Part shown: positions 23,701-34,553 of the stretch, piece after piece
How the letters are laid out: every line of letters starts with the position of its first letter
How positions within the stretch are numbered: position 1 is the stretch's first letter
DNA from: Lobosporangium transversale
Taxonomy: Eukaryota; Mortierellomycota; Mortierellomycetes; Mortierellales; Mortierellaceae
Assembly: GCF_002105155.1 (NCBI RefSeq)
Contig: NW_019029004.1
Coordinates: 62,001 to 126,000 of the forward strand
Reading direction: 5' to 3'
DNA: 64,000 nt
The notes under the pieces: model-generated
The model's input: the letters and a program-made list of their open reading frames with translations, nothing else
Database searches by the model: none
What the model was told of the DNA's origin: nothing
Position numbers and translations under genes: made by a program

Positions 23701-24919
23701 CATCCACTACTAGACATACAATATCTTCTGCGGGGCAGATACCAGATTTGAGGTCATTTTGAAGCACTTGCGGTGTACAATAGATGACCCTTTTTATCTG
23801 CCACATCTCTTTTCGAATCTCTGCGTTTTGTTGACCTGTCATCTCCACAGTAACATCCTGAGGAATTCCACAAACATTAAAGCAGGCTTCGATCTGTTGA
23901 TTGACTAAAGGCTTTGTTGGTGCCATGAAAATAATTTTAGATTTAGGAAACCATCGAAAATAATTGAGCATTACGACTGCTGCAATAAATGTTTTCCCAA
24001 GACCCGTTGGAAGCGAAACCAATGTATTTGTGAAGAGCGCACGGCGAATGATGTTGTACTGATAGTCACGCCTTGGGTAGTTGACCGGGTATTGCCAAGT
24101 AAGAGCAGCACGTTTGTCGATTAAGTGATGTGTTGCAGGCTGATCCGGCTGCGTCCGTGCTTCTGGACTACGGAAGATATCCTCTGCAAAATCGTTCAGT
24201 GGGTCAGACCGGGGAAGGACGTTGGGAGGTAGTTGTGCTGTAGGTAGTGAGTTGGAAGTGGAAGCAGAAGTGGGTGAAGAACTAGTTGAAGCGTCACTGT
24301 TTAAGAAGTATGAAGAAACGTTTGAACTGGATCCTTGTCTATTGAATCCGTGTAAACTGTTGTTCGTGCTTGTCTGCGCTTTCTGCAAAACTGGGGTGTT
24401 TGAATTTGTGTTGGTTCGATTCTCTGCGCCACCAAAAATTGAAAAAAACCTTACTGGTTGTTGCTGTTGTGGAGGAATAGGCGCTCGCACCTGTTGTATT
24501 GATGGTGAAATAAATGAGGTATTTGATCCTGTTTTAGGAGCCGAAGATATTGATGAGGATGAAGTATCGTCCAAGAGGTCATTGTCAAGCAGAAGATCAG
24601 TATCTTGTAGATCGCCAAACTCTGCAAAGTCATCCTGTTCGGCCTGAGTAGTTGTCGTCACAGTGGGAGTGTTTTTGAAATAGTGAGCAATACTGGGGTT
24701 ATTTTGATTCGAGACAGGGAAGTTCTTTTTGGAGGATACCGTAGAGTTCGGTTTAAGGTCCTTTTGATTTCGCACATGCATTACGTTTGTTGCTGGACCA
24801 GAGACGTGAGCATCATTCTGGTTGCTTGTTTCTTCCAGCAAGGCTCTCTCTTCACGGTCTAGCTCAAGTACATCCAGATCTATGTCAAAGTCAAAGTCAT
24901 CGTCAGTTGTGAGTGCCAT
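20794..24919 (-). CDS. MPH1: Mph1/FANCM-type DEAH-box DNA helicase
   Basis: Predicted exons on the - strand are 24919-22691, 22605-22477 and 22356-20794, about 1306 aa, all joining in frame. Acidic N-terminus, then the helicase core: SLPTGLGKT (Walker A), [10 protein letters not shown] (Ia), [14 protein letters not shown] (DEAH, II), ALTATPG (III), an inserted helical region typical of [17 protein letters not shown] (V) and [12 protein letters not shown] (VI). Motif V is on the short second exon and motif VI begins the third. The family unwinds D-loops and remodels stalled forks in the nucleus, and limits crossovers. The long C-terminal tail is mostly low complexity. The start is the first in-frame ATG ([12 protein letters not shown]). 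Neighbour on the left is the CRN array, with no functional link seen. Confidence 0.92.
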
Positions 24920-25100
24920 GGTGGTTTTTTGCTCCGGGTTTAGCACTGAATGACCAGAGTAGCTTTATTGTATTTATGAAAGAGACAAGGACAAATCATA
25001 CATGCATTCAACTTCTTAGAGTGAATGAACGAACTTTTTTAAAAAAATGTACTTTATTTGACTGTCTTTTCAGTTTTCACAAATGATGAGACAAAGTCGT

Positions 25101-25696
25101 TCAAAGTTCTTTGGTCATTTCGTAAATCAAGTCTGCGGGCTAATAAAAAAAAAAAAAAAAAAAACCAGCTTAGTTCATGCATTCTAATGACGAGATTTGA
25201 AGGTTACGCAATGGCAAATGTCTAATACAGCAACAGATATAATACTTACACGGCACACCTTAGCCTTTTTGGCAGCCCAATTGACCACAATCGGACGCTC
25301 CATCATGGCAGGATTTTCAGCAACGATTTCCTTTGCCTCCTCAATAGTAGTCGCATTGGGCGCGTCCTTCCTCAAGAAGGACTTTACGACCTTAGCGGTC
25401 TCCTCGTCTGAGCCTTGACCAGCTCCTAGAAAAGTCAGAACCTGCTCCACTTGTTCTGGAGTAAGCGGGTTATACTTGAATTCGATTTCCTCGAGTTGAA
25501 ACCCCTTCTTCTTCGCTTCTTCCTCCAAGAGAGGAATAGCTTTTCCGCAGGTTCCACAGAGGGAGTTATGGTAGACAGTCAGAGATAGGGTCATTGAAAT
25601 GGGTTTTGCGGATTGATGAGACAGCGAAGACAAGGAAAGAGAACGGATTGAGCGTGAGAACCTCAGAGCTCCTCTGAATGCTGATAAGGTTGCCAT
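25101..25696 (-). CDS. ArsC/arsenate-reductase-like thioredoxin-fold protein
   Basis: Exons 25696-25250 and 25139-25101, about 161 aa. The first ~35 residues are rich in R and S without acidic residues (MATLSAFRGALRFSRS), which looks like a mitochondrial presequence. The core starts TVYHNSLCGTCGKAIPLLEE, aligning with the HNPxC active-site loop of ArsC-type reductases, though here the motif is CGTC. The region NPLTPEQVEQVLTFLG and ERPIVVNW and the ending VCRPADLIYEMTKEL are also typical of the ArsC family. The last exon encodes only PADLIYEMTKEL. The intron holds a long T run on the sense strand. Arsenate as the substrate is not certain; fungal members are often uncharacterised. It shares a divergent 290-bp promoter region with the gene at 25991. 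Confidence 0.75.
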
Positions 25697-25990
25697 CTTG
25701 ACCTGAACAAAAAAAAAAAAAAAAAAAAAAAAAAAACCAGCCACAGGGTTCAAAAAGGTGATTTTACTCTGCCAAGCCTAAAGTCGTGGCAAAATTAAAC
25801 CGAAGTTGTCTCAGAAATGACATCAATAAATATCTGTAAGAAAAAAACGACTTTTGGACTTTCAGCATTTAAACTCTTTCTCTCTCTCTCTCTCTTGCTT
25901 CCTCTCTTGCTTTCTTTTGTTCTTTCATTCTTTCATTCTCACTTCATCTTAATAATCTTTGATATATTTTCCTCTGCTCTCCAAAAAAAC

Positions 25991-26770
25991 ATGTTCAGTT
26001 GGCTCAACTCACCTCAGCTACCAGAAACAATCGAGACCCAGGCATTCCGTTCAATTTCTGGGGGTCCTATCCTTCGGATCAACGCTATCAATGATCGCAC
26101 ACACAAAATGAAGCTCATCCCATGGGAAGACATCCTCGAAGTCTTCCCGAACGCTATCTATCTTCGAGATGCTAACGGCATTGTTATGCCTGCAAGAGAC
26201 TTATCCCTCAAAAGGTATATATTATGAATCAGCATCGATTTATATGTTCACTACCTCGCTTTCCTAGTTCTTATTCAAAGAAATATTCATATTGTCCTTC
26301 TTAGGATTACTCCTCGATCCATCAAACTACAAGCGGATGTCGTTCTAGAAGTTGTCTCAACGCAGGATCCCCCGCCTACTTCTTCAAGGCCTCAAAACAT
26401 TACAAAGACAACCGACATTATTGATTCACAATCAGCAGGAAAAGACGTAGCAACATCACTATCATCACAAGTGAATGATCATGCCACAGAATCACAGTAT
26501 GCTCAAACTAGGACATCTACATCATCAACAGTAGCATCAGATAGGCGTAGTTCAGACAAAATACAACAGCAGCAAAAGGATGAAGACCAGCTGGACTGGA
26601 CACCATTCCAAGCAAACACTCTGCCTTTTCAAAAAAATACATCCACATTGCTATCAGAACAAAGTCAACTTATACGGCAGGAGGTGATCCATTGGATGCA
26701 GCTGCTATCTGCAGAACAAGAAGAAAGATTGGAGGTTATGTTGAAGGCGCTTCGTAGACCTGCTCGGTAA
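25991..26770 (+). CDS. Unrecognised two-exon protein
   Basis: Exons 25991-26214 and 26305-26770 join in frame to give 229 aa. The N-terminal ~95 residues look folded (FRSISGGPILRINAIND, KMKLIPWEDILEVFPNA). The middle is rich in S, T and Q and probably disordered. The last ~40 residues form a likely amphipathic helix (IRQEVIHWMQLLSAEQEERL). I recognise no family. It is divergently transcribed from the ArsC-like gene across a CT-rich leader. The unusual length of the CTCTCT run (~25880-25896) suggests a promoter element, not coding sequence, so the upstream extension of the frame was not used. Confidence 0.65.
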
Positions 26771-27007
26771 TCTTTGAATATTTTTCTCGGTCTCTCAACT
26801 CTGCATAATAAAGATTTGAATCCGGTACATCTCAAAAATCTATTTGAAATGCAATATGTATTTATTTTTATTTTTATTAACTAACAAACAAAGAAAAAAT
26901 AATGCCTGGTTTAATGCAGAAACAAAGTTATGATCTATTCAGTATGGAATGAGGATAAAAAAAGTATAATTCTTGGTAGGGTCGATTTTTTTTTTTTTTT
27001 TTTTTTT

Positions 27008-30000
27008 TTACAAATGAATAATCTCGACTGCATAATCGGGAATGCCTTCACCACCCTCCCATTTACGTCTCCTCCTCTTGTCTGTTGAGACACCACCTGC
27101 TGCTGTGATAATACCATGATTTCCTGATGAAGCAAATCCAGCAACAGAAAACTCTTTTTTACGACGAATCATCTCCTTGTGCTTACGATCAAACAGCCCC
27201 AACGGTCCACGCAAGGCCTTCTCAAGCTCGTTCGATATTTGAGTCTCACGCTGCATGGATGTTTGAATGGACTTGAGAACAGGATGAAGATGAGCCGATA
27301 AAATCAACAGCGGGAAATGAACATCCATGATCATAGTTGTAAAGTCCACAATCTTTTATATATAAAAAAAAAAAAAAAAAAAAAAAAAAAGAGTTAGATC
27401 AGTTATTTCATGGCGTTGTACCACGTTGATTCTTTCCTCTTTTTCTCCTTCTTACTATTCCATATCCGGGAAGTCCTCCTGGAAGCTGCTTCTTGTCCGC
27501 ACGCTGGTTTTGATGACCGATGCCTCCACGCACATCCCAGATATCGATCCAGCCCTTCAAGATCTCAAGAACAACTGTAAGCTCTTCTACAGTCAGCTTT
27601 TTAAGCGCCTGCTGCATAAAGATCTCATTCCTTGGTGCAGTCATAATCAAATTCAAGAAGTAGGGAATATCCGGTATTGATGTTGAAGTAATTTTTGATT
27701 TTGTTGTTGTTGACGATGACAACGATTGCGATACTACTCCCGATATCCCTGTTGCATTCTGAGATCTTGCAGATGTTGAGATGGATGTCTTTCTATTCAG
27801 GCTAATAACCTGCTTCAACATCACAATCATATCCCCTTCGGGGATATCATACAACTTCTTGAACGCAAGCTCCAGCAGGTGCCATTGTCCACGCTCCATC
27901 AGATTTAAAGCAATACCAGCCTGGCCTGCTCCAGGATTAGCATTCCCGACCAACTGATGCTCGATCATAAACTTAATTACCTTGCTCGGCCAGAAGCTCA
28001 TGTCGGGCTGACCATTGGGTAAATGAGGGAAACAGTAGCTGATAACTGTGATGACAAAGTGATGGGAGAGTTCTGGAGGAGGAATTGGCGCACGACCAAC
28101 AGCCAAGAGACGGCGCTGCTCATTGTAGTTTTTGATTGCATCCGCCTCAATCTTACGCCATTGTTCGACAGCGTCTCTGTGGGCTTCTAAGCGATGTTCT
28201 TCTTCTAAATCCGCCTTGTACTCAGTTTCATCTTCCTCCTCTTTATTCTCATCGTCTGAACTTAACACAACAACCTGGTTCTCATCATCCTCGTCTGAAG
28301 AAGATTCAGAAGATGATCCATCTTCGTTGGCAGCCTCCTTTGCAACAGGTTTGCTTTTTTTAGTGGATGCCTTGGTGGCCTTCTTTGAACCATCCTTCCC
28401 AGCCTCATTGTCAGCCTTGGTAGCTTCCTTGGAAGCTGCTTTCGCGGCATTAGCCTCCTTTTTCTTCAGCTTCTTCCTCGCAGCTTTATCGAGTTGGATG
28501 GTCACTGCATTATCCTTGACAGCTGGTTCATTATCAACTTCCATCTTTTGATCGCTATCATCTTTTTTCTGGTTTGATTGCTGTTGCTGCAACAGCTTTT
28601 TGGTTTCTGCTTTCCGCCTCTTTGTCGCCTCGACAGCCTCTTTGACTTCGTCAGCACTGACACCATGTCGCTTCAGAACATCATCCCTAGCTGCAGCCGT
28701 CTGTTGGTCCATATACTTGAAGAAGACTTCCTCAAATGCCTGCGCATCTCCTGCATGTGATTTTGACGCCAGTGCCTCCAGAACCTTTTTCTCTTCCATT
28801 TGAGCTGCTTCAAATTGCTTTTCAAATTCATCCTTGCCCTTTGTCAAGTCACTGCCCTTGACAATGGCATTGGTATCGGAAGGAACGAGGAGCGATGTGG
28901 TTGTAGATGTGTAGGCATCCTGTGCGATGGCTCCTGATTGTCCAAGAAAGGGGGTCGTATCCTTCATCCTGCCCATAGCACCGAGAAGCGACATTGGTTC
29001 TGCATAAAAATGACAGAGATAAACATCGGATTTCACAGTGGTATTGATTGTTGTGGATATAGTAATGACAAGGACAGATCCCGGAAGAAGGGCCAGCTGA
29101 CAAGTAGAATTTTGAAGACTGAATACTCCAGGAAAAAGGTGTTTTGCTTGAAGAGTTCCGTACTGAATATCCCAAATAGTTAATACCAGTTCCGGTTTGT
29201 CTAAGACATTATAAATAGTAGATGATTGTATACCTCTCTGCGTTGGTACTCTGGATCGACAATGACTAAGAGACTATTTGATGAAATACGTCCAACCAGC
29301 CTTAATTAAACGGATGCATGACTACTTACCATTGTTATTATGAATTCCAGCAACTGCGAGGTAATTGTCACCGAGAGCGATGGTATCGACACTCTGCAAC
29401 AATGGGTCAACCCCCGTTCTGGCAGTAGATATAGCTGCATACCCAGGAAGGGGTAGTGTCAAAGTTTCTATGGCACTTAAAGTATGGTCTACTTGATCCA
29501 CTGCAACTTGATAGATTTTTAGTTCACCCGAGGCAGCTATTGAGTAGATAACAGAGTGATGTAGTGAGTGATAAAGCGTATAAAAAAAAAGATAAGAAAG
29601 CATGGCACAGTGAAATGCGAGTACTATTCAGTAACTCCAGGCGCTACATTGTATTTCATAAAACGTACTCAAGAAAGAGAACTGTCCTGTTACGGCGTCA
29701 AAAGCGAAGCTTGGGGATCCAGTAGTAGACTTCAATTCTACTTGACCGAACTCAGTAAATCCACGTTGTTCCTTATTGACATAGGACAATGTTATAACCA
29801 TTGTTTCTACAGAAGGCTCTACAACAGTCATGACGATCAGAGTCTCGCGAGGCAACGAACTTGTGGGAATCCAGGAACCAGTTGTATTATAAGTGGTCGC
29901 CCAGAGTACTGTATTTGATCGATCCTGAGTACTTTTGTCCTTTTTATCTTTCTTATTGGCCTTTGCTCCAGGTGCACTGTGAACTTTACTGCTACTAACT

Positions 30001-30850
30001 ATTCGTTTCATATCCTCAGTAACGAGCACCAGACTACCGTCCTTATTTACTAACACGGCGTGATTAGGGAGCAATGATGACACGAACAATTGATAGATCT
30101 CACTTTCAAACTATCGGATAACAAAAGAGTTGAAAGAGCAAATTTAGTTTGCTGGGATTAGTAACTATGTAATAAAGGCCATTGGTTGATGAAGAGTGAA
30201 AAAAAAAAAAAAAAAAAAAAATTATAAAAAAAACTACATTTTCATACCTTATGGACCGTCTTACGAGCACTCGAAGGCTTTCTAACGCTTTCTATGACAT
30301 CGTTGTTGTTGAGGATTGAGGGATCTGAAGCAGTTGAGGTTTCATCCACCCACCTCCAAACGACTTTGCCTTCCTCCTTTGTGGGGACATCTGTGCCCTT
30401 GGCAATGACAGCATAGACATGACGAAGCTTTCCGGATTTTTGGATTGTTTGAGCCGATCCTGTAAATGAGTATCCAGGCGCTGCGGAATAAGAGAAAACA
30501 CATTTCTGATCCGCTGTCTATAAAATCAGTCCACCAAATTCATATCCAAGTCAGTTGATGATCTTTTTTTTTGTTTCTCTTTTACAATTTGTAGATCAGC
30601 TTCTAGTCGATTTTCCGTTTATTTCTACAGATCCCAAGCCTGAAAAGCAGAGGAAACATACATTGAAGAGCTGAACACCTTCGCCCTGCACGGCCACTGC
30701 AAGCAAACAGGAGCCATGCTCCTCCTCCGATTTGACTTGTACAACGTTTCTTTGCTCAGGTGTGCAATGGACTGCCTGGAGTTTTTGGTGCCGATGTGAA
30801 GTCGAAGAGTAGCTGGTAAGCAAGAATGGATCGTCGACAGAGACAGGCAT
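27008..30850 (-). CDS. UTP8: Utp8/NOL11-type U3 snoRNP (t-UTP) protein
   Basis: Multi-exon - strand gene. Supported exons: 30850-30662, 30517-30248, 30110-29669, 29536-29330, one short exon near 29270-29233, one ending the propeller near 29189-29000, then 28999-27456 and 27352-27008. The N-terminal half has beta-propeller-like strands (GELKIYQVAVD, LTIWDIQYGTLQ). The middle is a lysine-rich acidic linker (KAARKKLKKKEA). The C-terminal helical part (FLNLIMTAPRNEIFMQQ, VLEILKGWIDIWD, MIMDVHFPLLILSAHL, PVLKSIQTSMQRE) resembles NOL11. Utp8/NOL11 joins the t-UTP subcomplex that links rDNA transcription with early 18S pre-rRNA processing in the nucleolus. The join after the short exon is one base out of frame, either from a missed site or an indel. 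Family call rests on architecture and local motifs. Confidence 0.6.
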
Positions 30851-31885
30851 AGCGATGAATGGATTGCAGTCGAGTAATAACAATAAAAAAAAATGAAATA
30901 AAAAAATTGCAAGGATGTGTCCAGTCCAGTTCTGCCTATGGAAGTAAACTCAGAATGCAACCATGTAGAGCATTGACAAAAAAAAAAAAAAAGGCAGGTA
31001 AGCTTGTATAAACAAGTCAAGCCACAAACCCAAAGTGTGACTTCGAATGTCTAATTGTTAAATGACAGCGAATGTGGACGTCGAACCTTGTGAAATGTCA
31101 CACCAATTTAATTGCATAGGCCATTGATCAATGGTAGTATCAACTGTACGTGCTGAGGAGTGAAAGACGAGTTCAAGAGAGCTGGCAATCTCTACCTTTC
31201 TTTTTATGTGCATTAGATTTGATGGCAAATATGTTGCTGACGCTAAATATTGGCGTCAAGGATAGGGGAAGTCCATCCTTAAAAGTAGTTGAAGGAAAGT
31301 GCTCTCTTATCCGAGTTCATTATTGGATCATAGACAGGTCTCTCTCACTTCAATGAATTGCCTCAGGCACATACAGTAGCACGTTCCTAAATCGATCGGA
31401 TCAAATTAGATCCGATCATTTCTTCAAACAACAGACTCAGAATTTAGCCAACAATTTGACCCTTGTTCTTCGTTGCAATGTTCTCACATACAGTCTAACA
31501 CAATTCAAATATCCATTACAACTAATTATCTTAACTGCAAACTACAAATTTCCAGAATATCCGGTTATACGGTCTCCAACATCGCGCGAGGGTTCTAGTT
31601 CCTAACGACTTTCACGTGATTCTTCCTTTTCTGACCTGTCTTCGTCACTACCTTTGGTTTCCCAGAGAGATCCGCTTGCCAACAGAAATTTCCGAGACTT
31701 TTACCATTAGTCTCTAGGCCAGCTTCTACCTGCTGCTGATTACTTGTTTACAAAGCGCAGGGAGTTGGCGCGGATACCGGTCAGGCAAATTTCACAAGGC
31801 TACTCATTCGCAGACATTTTTCATAAGAAGTCCCCAGGCTTTCAGTAACCAATGTCGAAGCTGCTGAGAGTGATACTGAGAACGA
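30851..31885. other. Intergenic, no gene seen
   Basis: AT-rich sequence upstream of the Utp8-like gene, with A runs at about 30885 and 30978. It presumably contains that gene's promoter. No frame in this stretch has family features. Confidence 0.5.
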
Positions 31886-31889
31886 AGCC

Positions 31890-32150
31890 GTTTTTGGTGG
31901 CGTAAAAAACCACTTTTCGGTGGCGTGGGAAAGTCGTTTTTGCCACCAGCGGCGTAGCAAAATATAATGATCGCGTCGTTGCCACCGGTGGCGTAAAGGC
32001 TTTTGCCACTGTTACCGTAAGGACTTGCCACTGGTGGCGCAAAGGCCATTGCCACCAACAGCGTGGCGAAGTATATAGTCGCGTATTATTAACCCTAATG
32101 AACGCGTCGTTTGCCACCAACAGCGTGACTAAATATACGGGACTTCCTGG
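31890..32150. repeat. Cluster of degenerate GCCACC/GGTGGC repeats
   Basis: Roughly seven imperfect copies of a short motif of the type TTGCCACCNNNGGCGTA are packed into 260 bases, including a perfect 12-bp palindrome GCCACCGGTGGC near 31980. Two longer related blocks (GCCACCAACAGCGTG) recur at about 32052 and 32113. The cluster directly abuts the Tc1-type element, which may have inserted into it. Confidence 0.65.
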
Positions 32151-32160
32151 TATCCGTGTA

Positions 32161-33763
32161 CAGTGGTCATCAAAAGTCATTCAATGATTTTGAATTTTTA
32201 ACATTCTCATTCCTTTTCTTCATTCTCATCTAGCATGTGGCTAGTATATTTGGGGTAGTGCATTTGTTCCCCACACCTCATGATTACTTTCAAGTCTCAT
32301 TCCTAATTATGACTTCATTGTGAAATAAAACCAATTTCAATTTGACCTGCCTATTGAATGACTTCTGCTGAATTTCAATGTTGATTGCAAAAAAAATTTT
32401 TTCACTTCTCTTTTTTCTACCAAGATTACCTTCAGCTATATCTTCATACACCTCTACTTACAATTAACATTCCACATCGTTTAGTATTTATTATGAGGAC
32501 GCTTTCTATGGAAAAGGTACAAAATGCTCAGGCCTTACTTCGACAAGGGAAGTCTACAAGCGAAGTGGCAAGGCAACTTGGTATCTCTATTTCATCGGCA
32601 ATAAGGATCAGGAGTGACGTCAAGGACAATATTCCTAAACCCAGAATGGGCAGACCCTCATTGGTTTCGCCTGCTACCAAGAGGGTTATTGCACGCGAGG
32701 TTGATACGGGGAAACTTAGATCCATTCTGGCAGTTCAAGAATACATCAGATCGAGCCATGGAGTGCATGTCAGTGTAGAGACTGCCCGACGCTATGTAAA
32801 ATCAGAGGGTTTGAAAAACTATGTCCGCCCATTCAAGCCTAGGCTGACAAAAATGCAGATTGCGAAAAGGAAGAATTTTGCCCTCAACCACCTTGACTGG
32901 ACTGTTGATGACTGGAAGCGAGTGATGTTCTCGGACGAAAAGCTTTTTGAAAGGCTGGGGTCCTTAGGAGGAAGAACACAATATAGGCGACCCGGCCACA
33001 GGACTTTAGAAGATCGAGATGTTAGAGAGAGATCAAGGGGAGCACATAACAAACTTATGTGGTGGGGCTGTATCACTTATCATGGTGTAGGCGATGGTTG
33101 CAGGATCCCTGTCACAGTTGATTCCTCTTTATATGTTGATGTTCTACAAGATTATGTCCTCGGCTCATGGAAGTGGTATGGCCAGGACTCTGAAAAGTTA
33201 ATTTTTCAGCAGGACAATGCAAGTGTTCATACGAGTAGGATGGTTAAAGAGTTCTTAATTAAGTCACACATTACAACTTTGGAGTGGCCTCCAATTTCTC
33301 CTGACCTCAACCCTATCGAGAATGTATGGGCCTACATGGATCATCGGCTCAAGGGATATGAGAAGGTACCAAAGGATCTGGATGAACTATGGGAAAGACT
33401 ACAGGATATCTGGACATCTATTCCACCTGACTTCCTTGATGAGCTATATGAAAGTATGCCACGAAGGGTAGAGGAGCTACATCGCATGAAAGGAGGTCGT
33501 ACACATTACTGAAGAACAGAAAAAAAAACAAATAAAGCAAAGCTCCTGATTTTCTTCAAATGTCATTCAATGAGATGCCAATAATCGGCATTCATCTAAA
33601 TTTTCAATTAGCAACAGGAGCTCATTGACATTGTTGTAGGAGTGACGTTGTCGATGGTCAAACTCGCTACGTAAGTTTCATTAGCGACAAGCAAGATCAA
33701 ATTGGAGAAAGGAATGAGAATGTCGAAATTCCTAATTCACTGAATGACTTTTGATGACCACTG
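32161..33763 (+). mobile_element. Complete Tc1-type DNA transposon
   Basis: 1603 bp. The ends are 27-bp terminal inverted repeats (32161-32187 and 33737-33763) starting CAGTGGTCATC, the usual Tc1 end, with one mismatch between them. TA dinucleotides at 32159-32160 and 33764-33765 are the expected target-site duplication. The element encloses one intact transposase. Matching ends, intact frame and clean TA flanks indicate a recent insertion. Confidence 0.95.
32493..33512 (+). CDS. Tc1-family DD34E transposase
   Basis: 339 aa, the normal length for Tc1 transposases, in one exon. An N-terminal helix-turn-helix region (ALLRQGKSTSEVARQLGIS) is followed by a second DNA-binding part with a GRPS-type hinge (PRMGRPSLVSPATKRV). 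The catalytic triad is D148 (FSDEKLF), D241 (QQDNASVH) and E276 (SPDLNPIENVW), with 34 residues between the last two, which defines DD34E. It cuts and pastes the element at TA sites. The start is the first ATG in frame; the frame runs upstream without an ATG. No frameshift or stop, so it may be active. Confidence 0.95.
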   Translation: MRTLSMEKVQNAQALLRQGKSTSEVARQLGISISSAIRIRSDVKDNIPKPRMGRPSLVSPATKRVIAREVDTGKLRSILAVQEYIRSSHGVHVSVETARRYVKSEGLKNYVRPFKPRLTKMQIAKRKNFALNHLDWTVDDWKRVMFSDEKLFERLGSLGGRTQYRRPGHRTLEDRDVRERSRGAHNKLMWWGCITYHGVGDGCRIPVTVDSSLYVDVLQDYVLGSWKWYGQDSEKLIFQQDNASVHTSRMVKEFLIKSHITTLEWPPISPDLNPIENVWAYMDHRLKGYEKVPKDLDELWERLQDIWTSIPPDFLDELYESMPRRVEELHRMKGGRTHY

Positions 33764-33765
33764 TA

Positions 33766-34448
33766 TCATCGTTCATGGTGACCCACCGAGTTTTTATTTA
33801 TTTATCAGTTCATCCTGACAAAAGGCAGCACTCTGAATTCTAGGCCCGTCCATCCTGTCCGCCTGCGTCTGTAGCGCGACCGGGAGACTTCCGCTTCGAA
33901 AAAAACATTTTTGATCGCCTTTATTTCATATGAATGGTAATATATTTCGCTAACACTTCCGTATAAAAGTCTTTTCTACAAAGTCATAAGTGGTACAAAC
34001 GGATCAAGGGGCAAACATTAAGGCAGCTACAATGGATCTTGAACCGCGAGGCGATGTCTTATATATCAAAGCCCCATTATTCAAAACTATTGGATAACAA
34101 GCGCATTTCAAACTGTGCAGGAACCGCAAAGATATAATGTTGCAGTCGTTAAATATTCATTATTATCGATATAAATAAATATATAAATAAATAAGAATTC
34201 AAATCATATGTCAAATGAACCATGACGAATCTTGTCCTGTCAAATGAAGGTTATTTATTATTATAATTGTTTTTCTTTTTTTTTTTTTTTTTTTTTTAGT
34301 TATGATTATGTGATGCGATACAATGCAAAAAGAATATGACACGTTGTATTGTTTGCTTCAAAGACTTTGTCATCAATAGCGCTACAAACTCAATCCGCCA
34401 TATCACTGTATGATTTTACTTGGCCCTTGGACCCCTAGAATGTGAAGT

Positions 34449-34484
<36 letters not shown>

Positions 34485-34553
34485 CAGTAAGTTTCATCAA
34501 AGCTCAAACCAAATTCATGGTAAAATATAAAAAAAAAAGCAATAAACGAAAAT
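33766..34553. other. Intergenic with long A/T runs
   Basis: AT-rich sequence between the Tc1-type element and the 3' end of the Rpa49 gene. It contains a T run (about 34276-34299), an A run of over 30 bases (about 34452-34483) and ATAAAT repeats near 34170. No coding region is supported. Confidence 0.5.

Noticed and set aside
28132..28551. Serine-rich 139-aa frame on the + strand
   Set aside because: Antisense shadow of the lysine- and glutamate-rich linker of the Utp8/NOL11-like gene.
31842..32180. 112-aa - strand frame over the GCCACC repeats
   Set aside because: Translation of a short-repeat cluster without family features.
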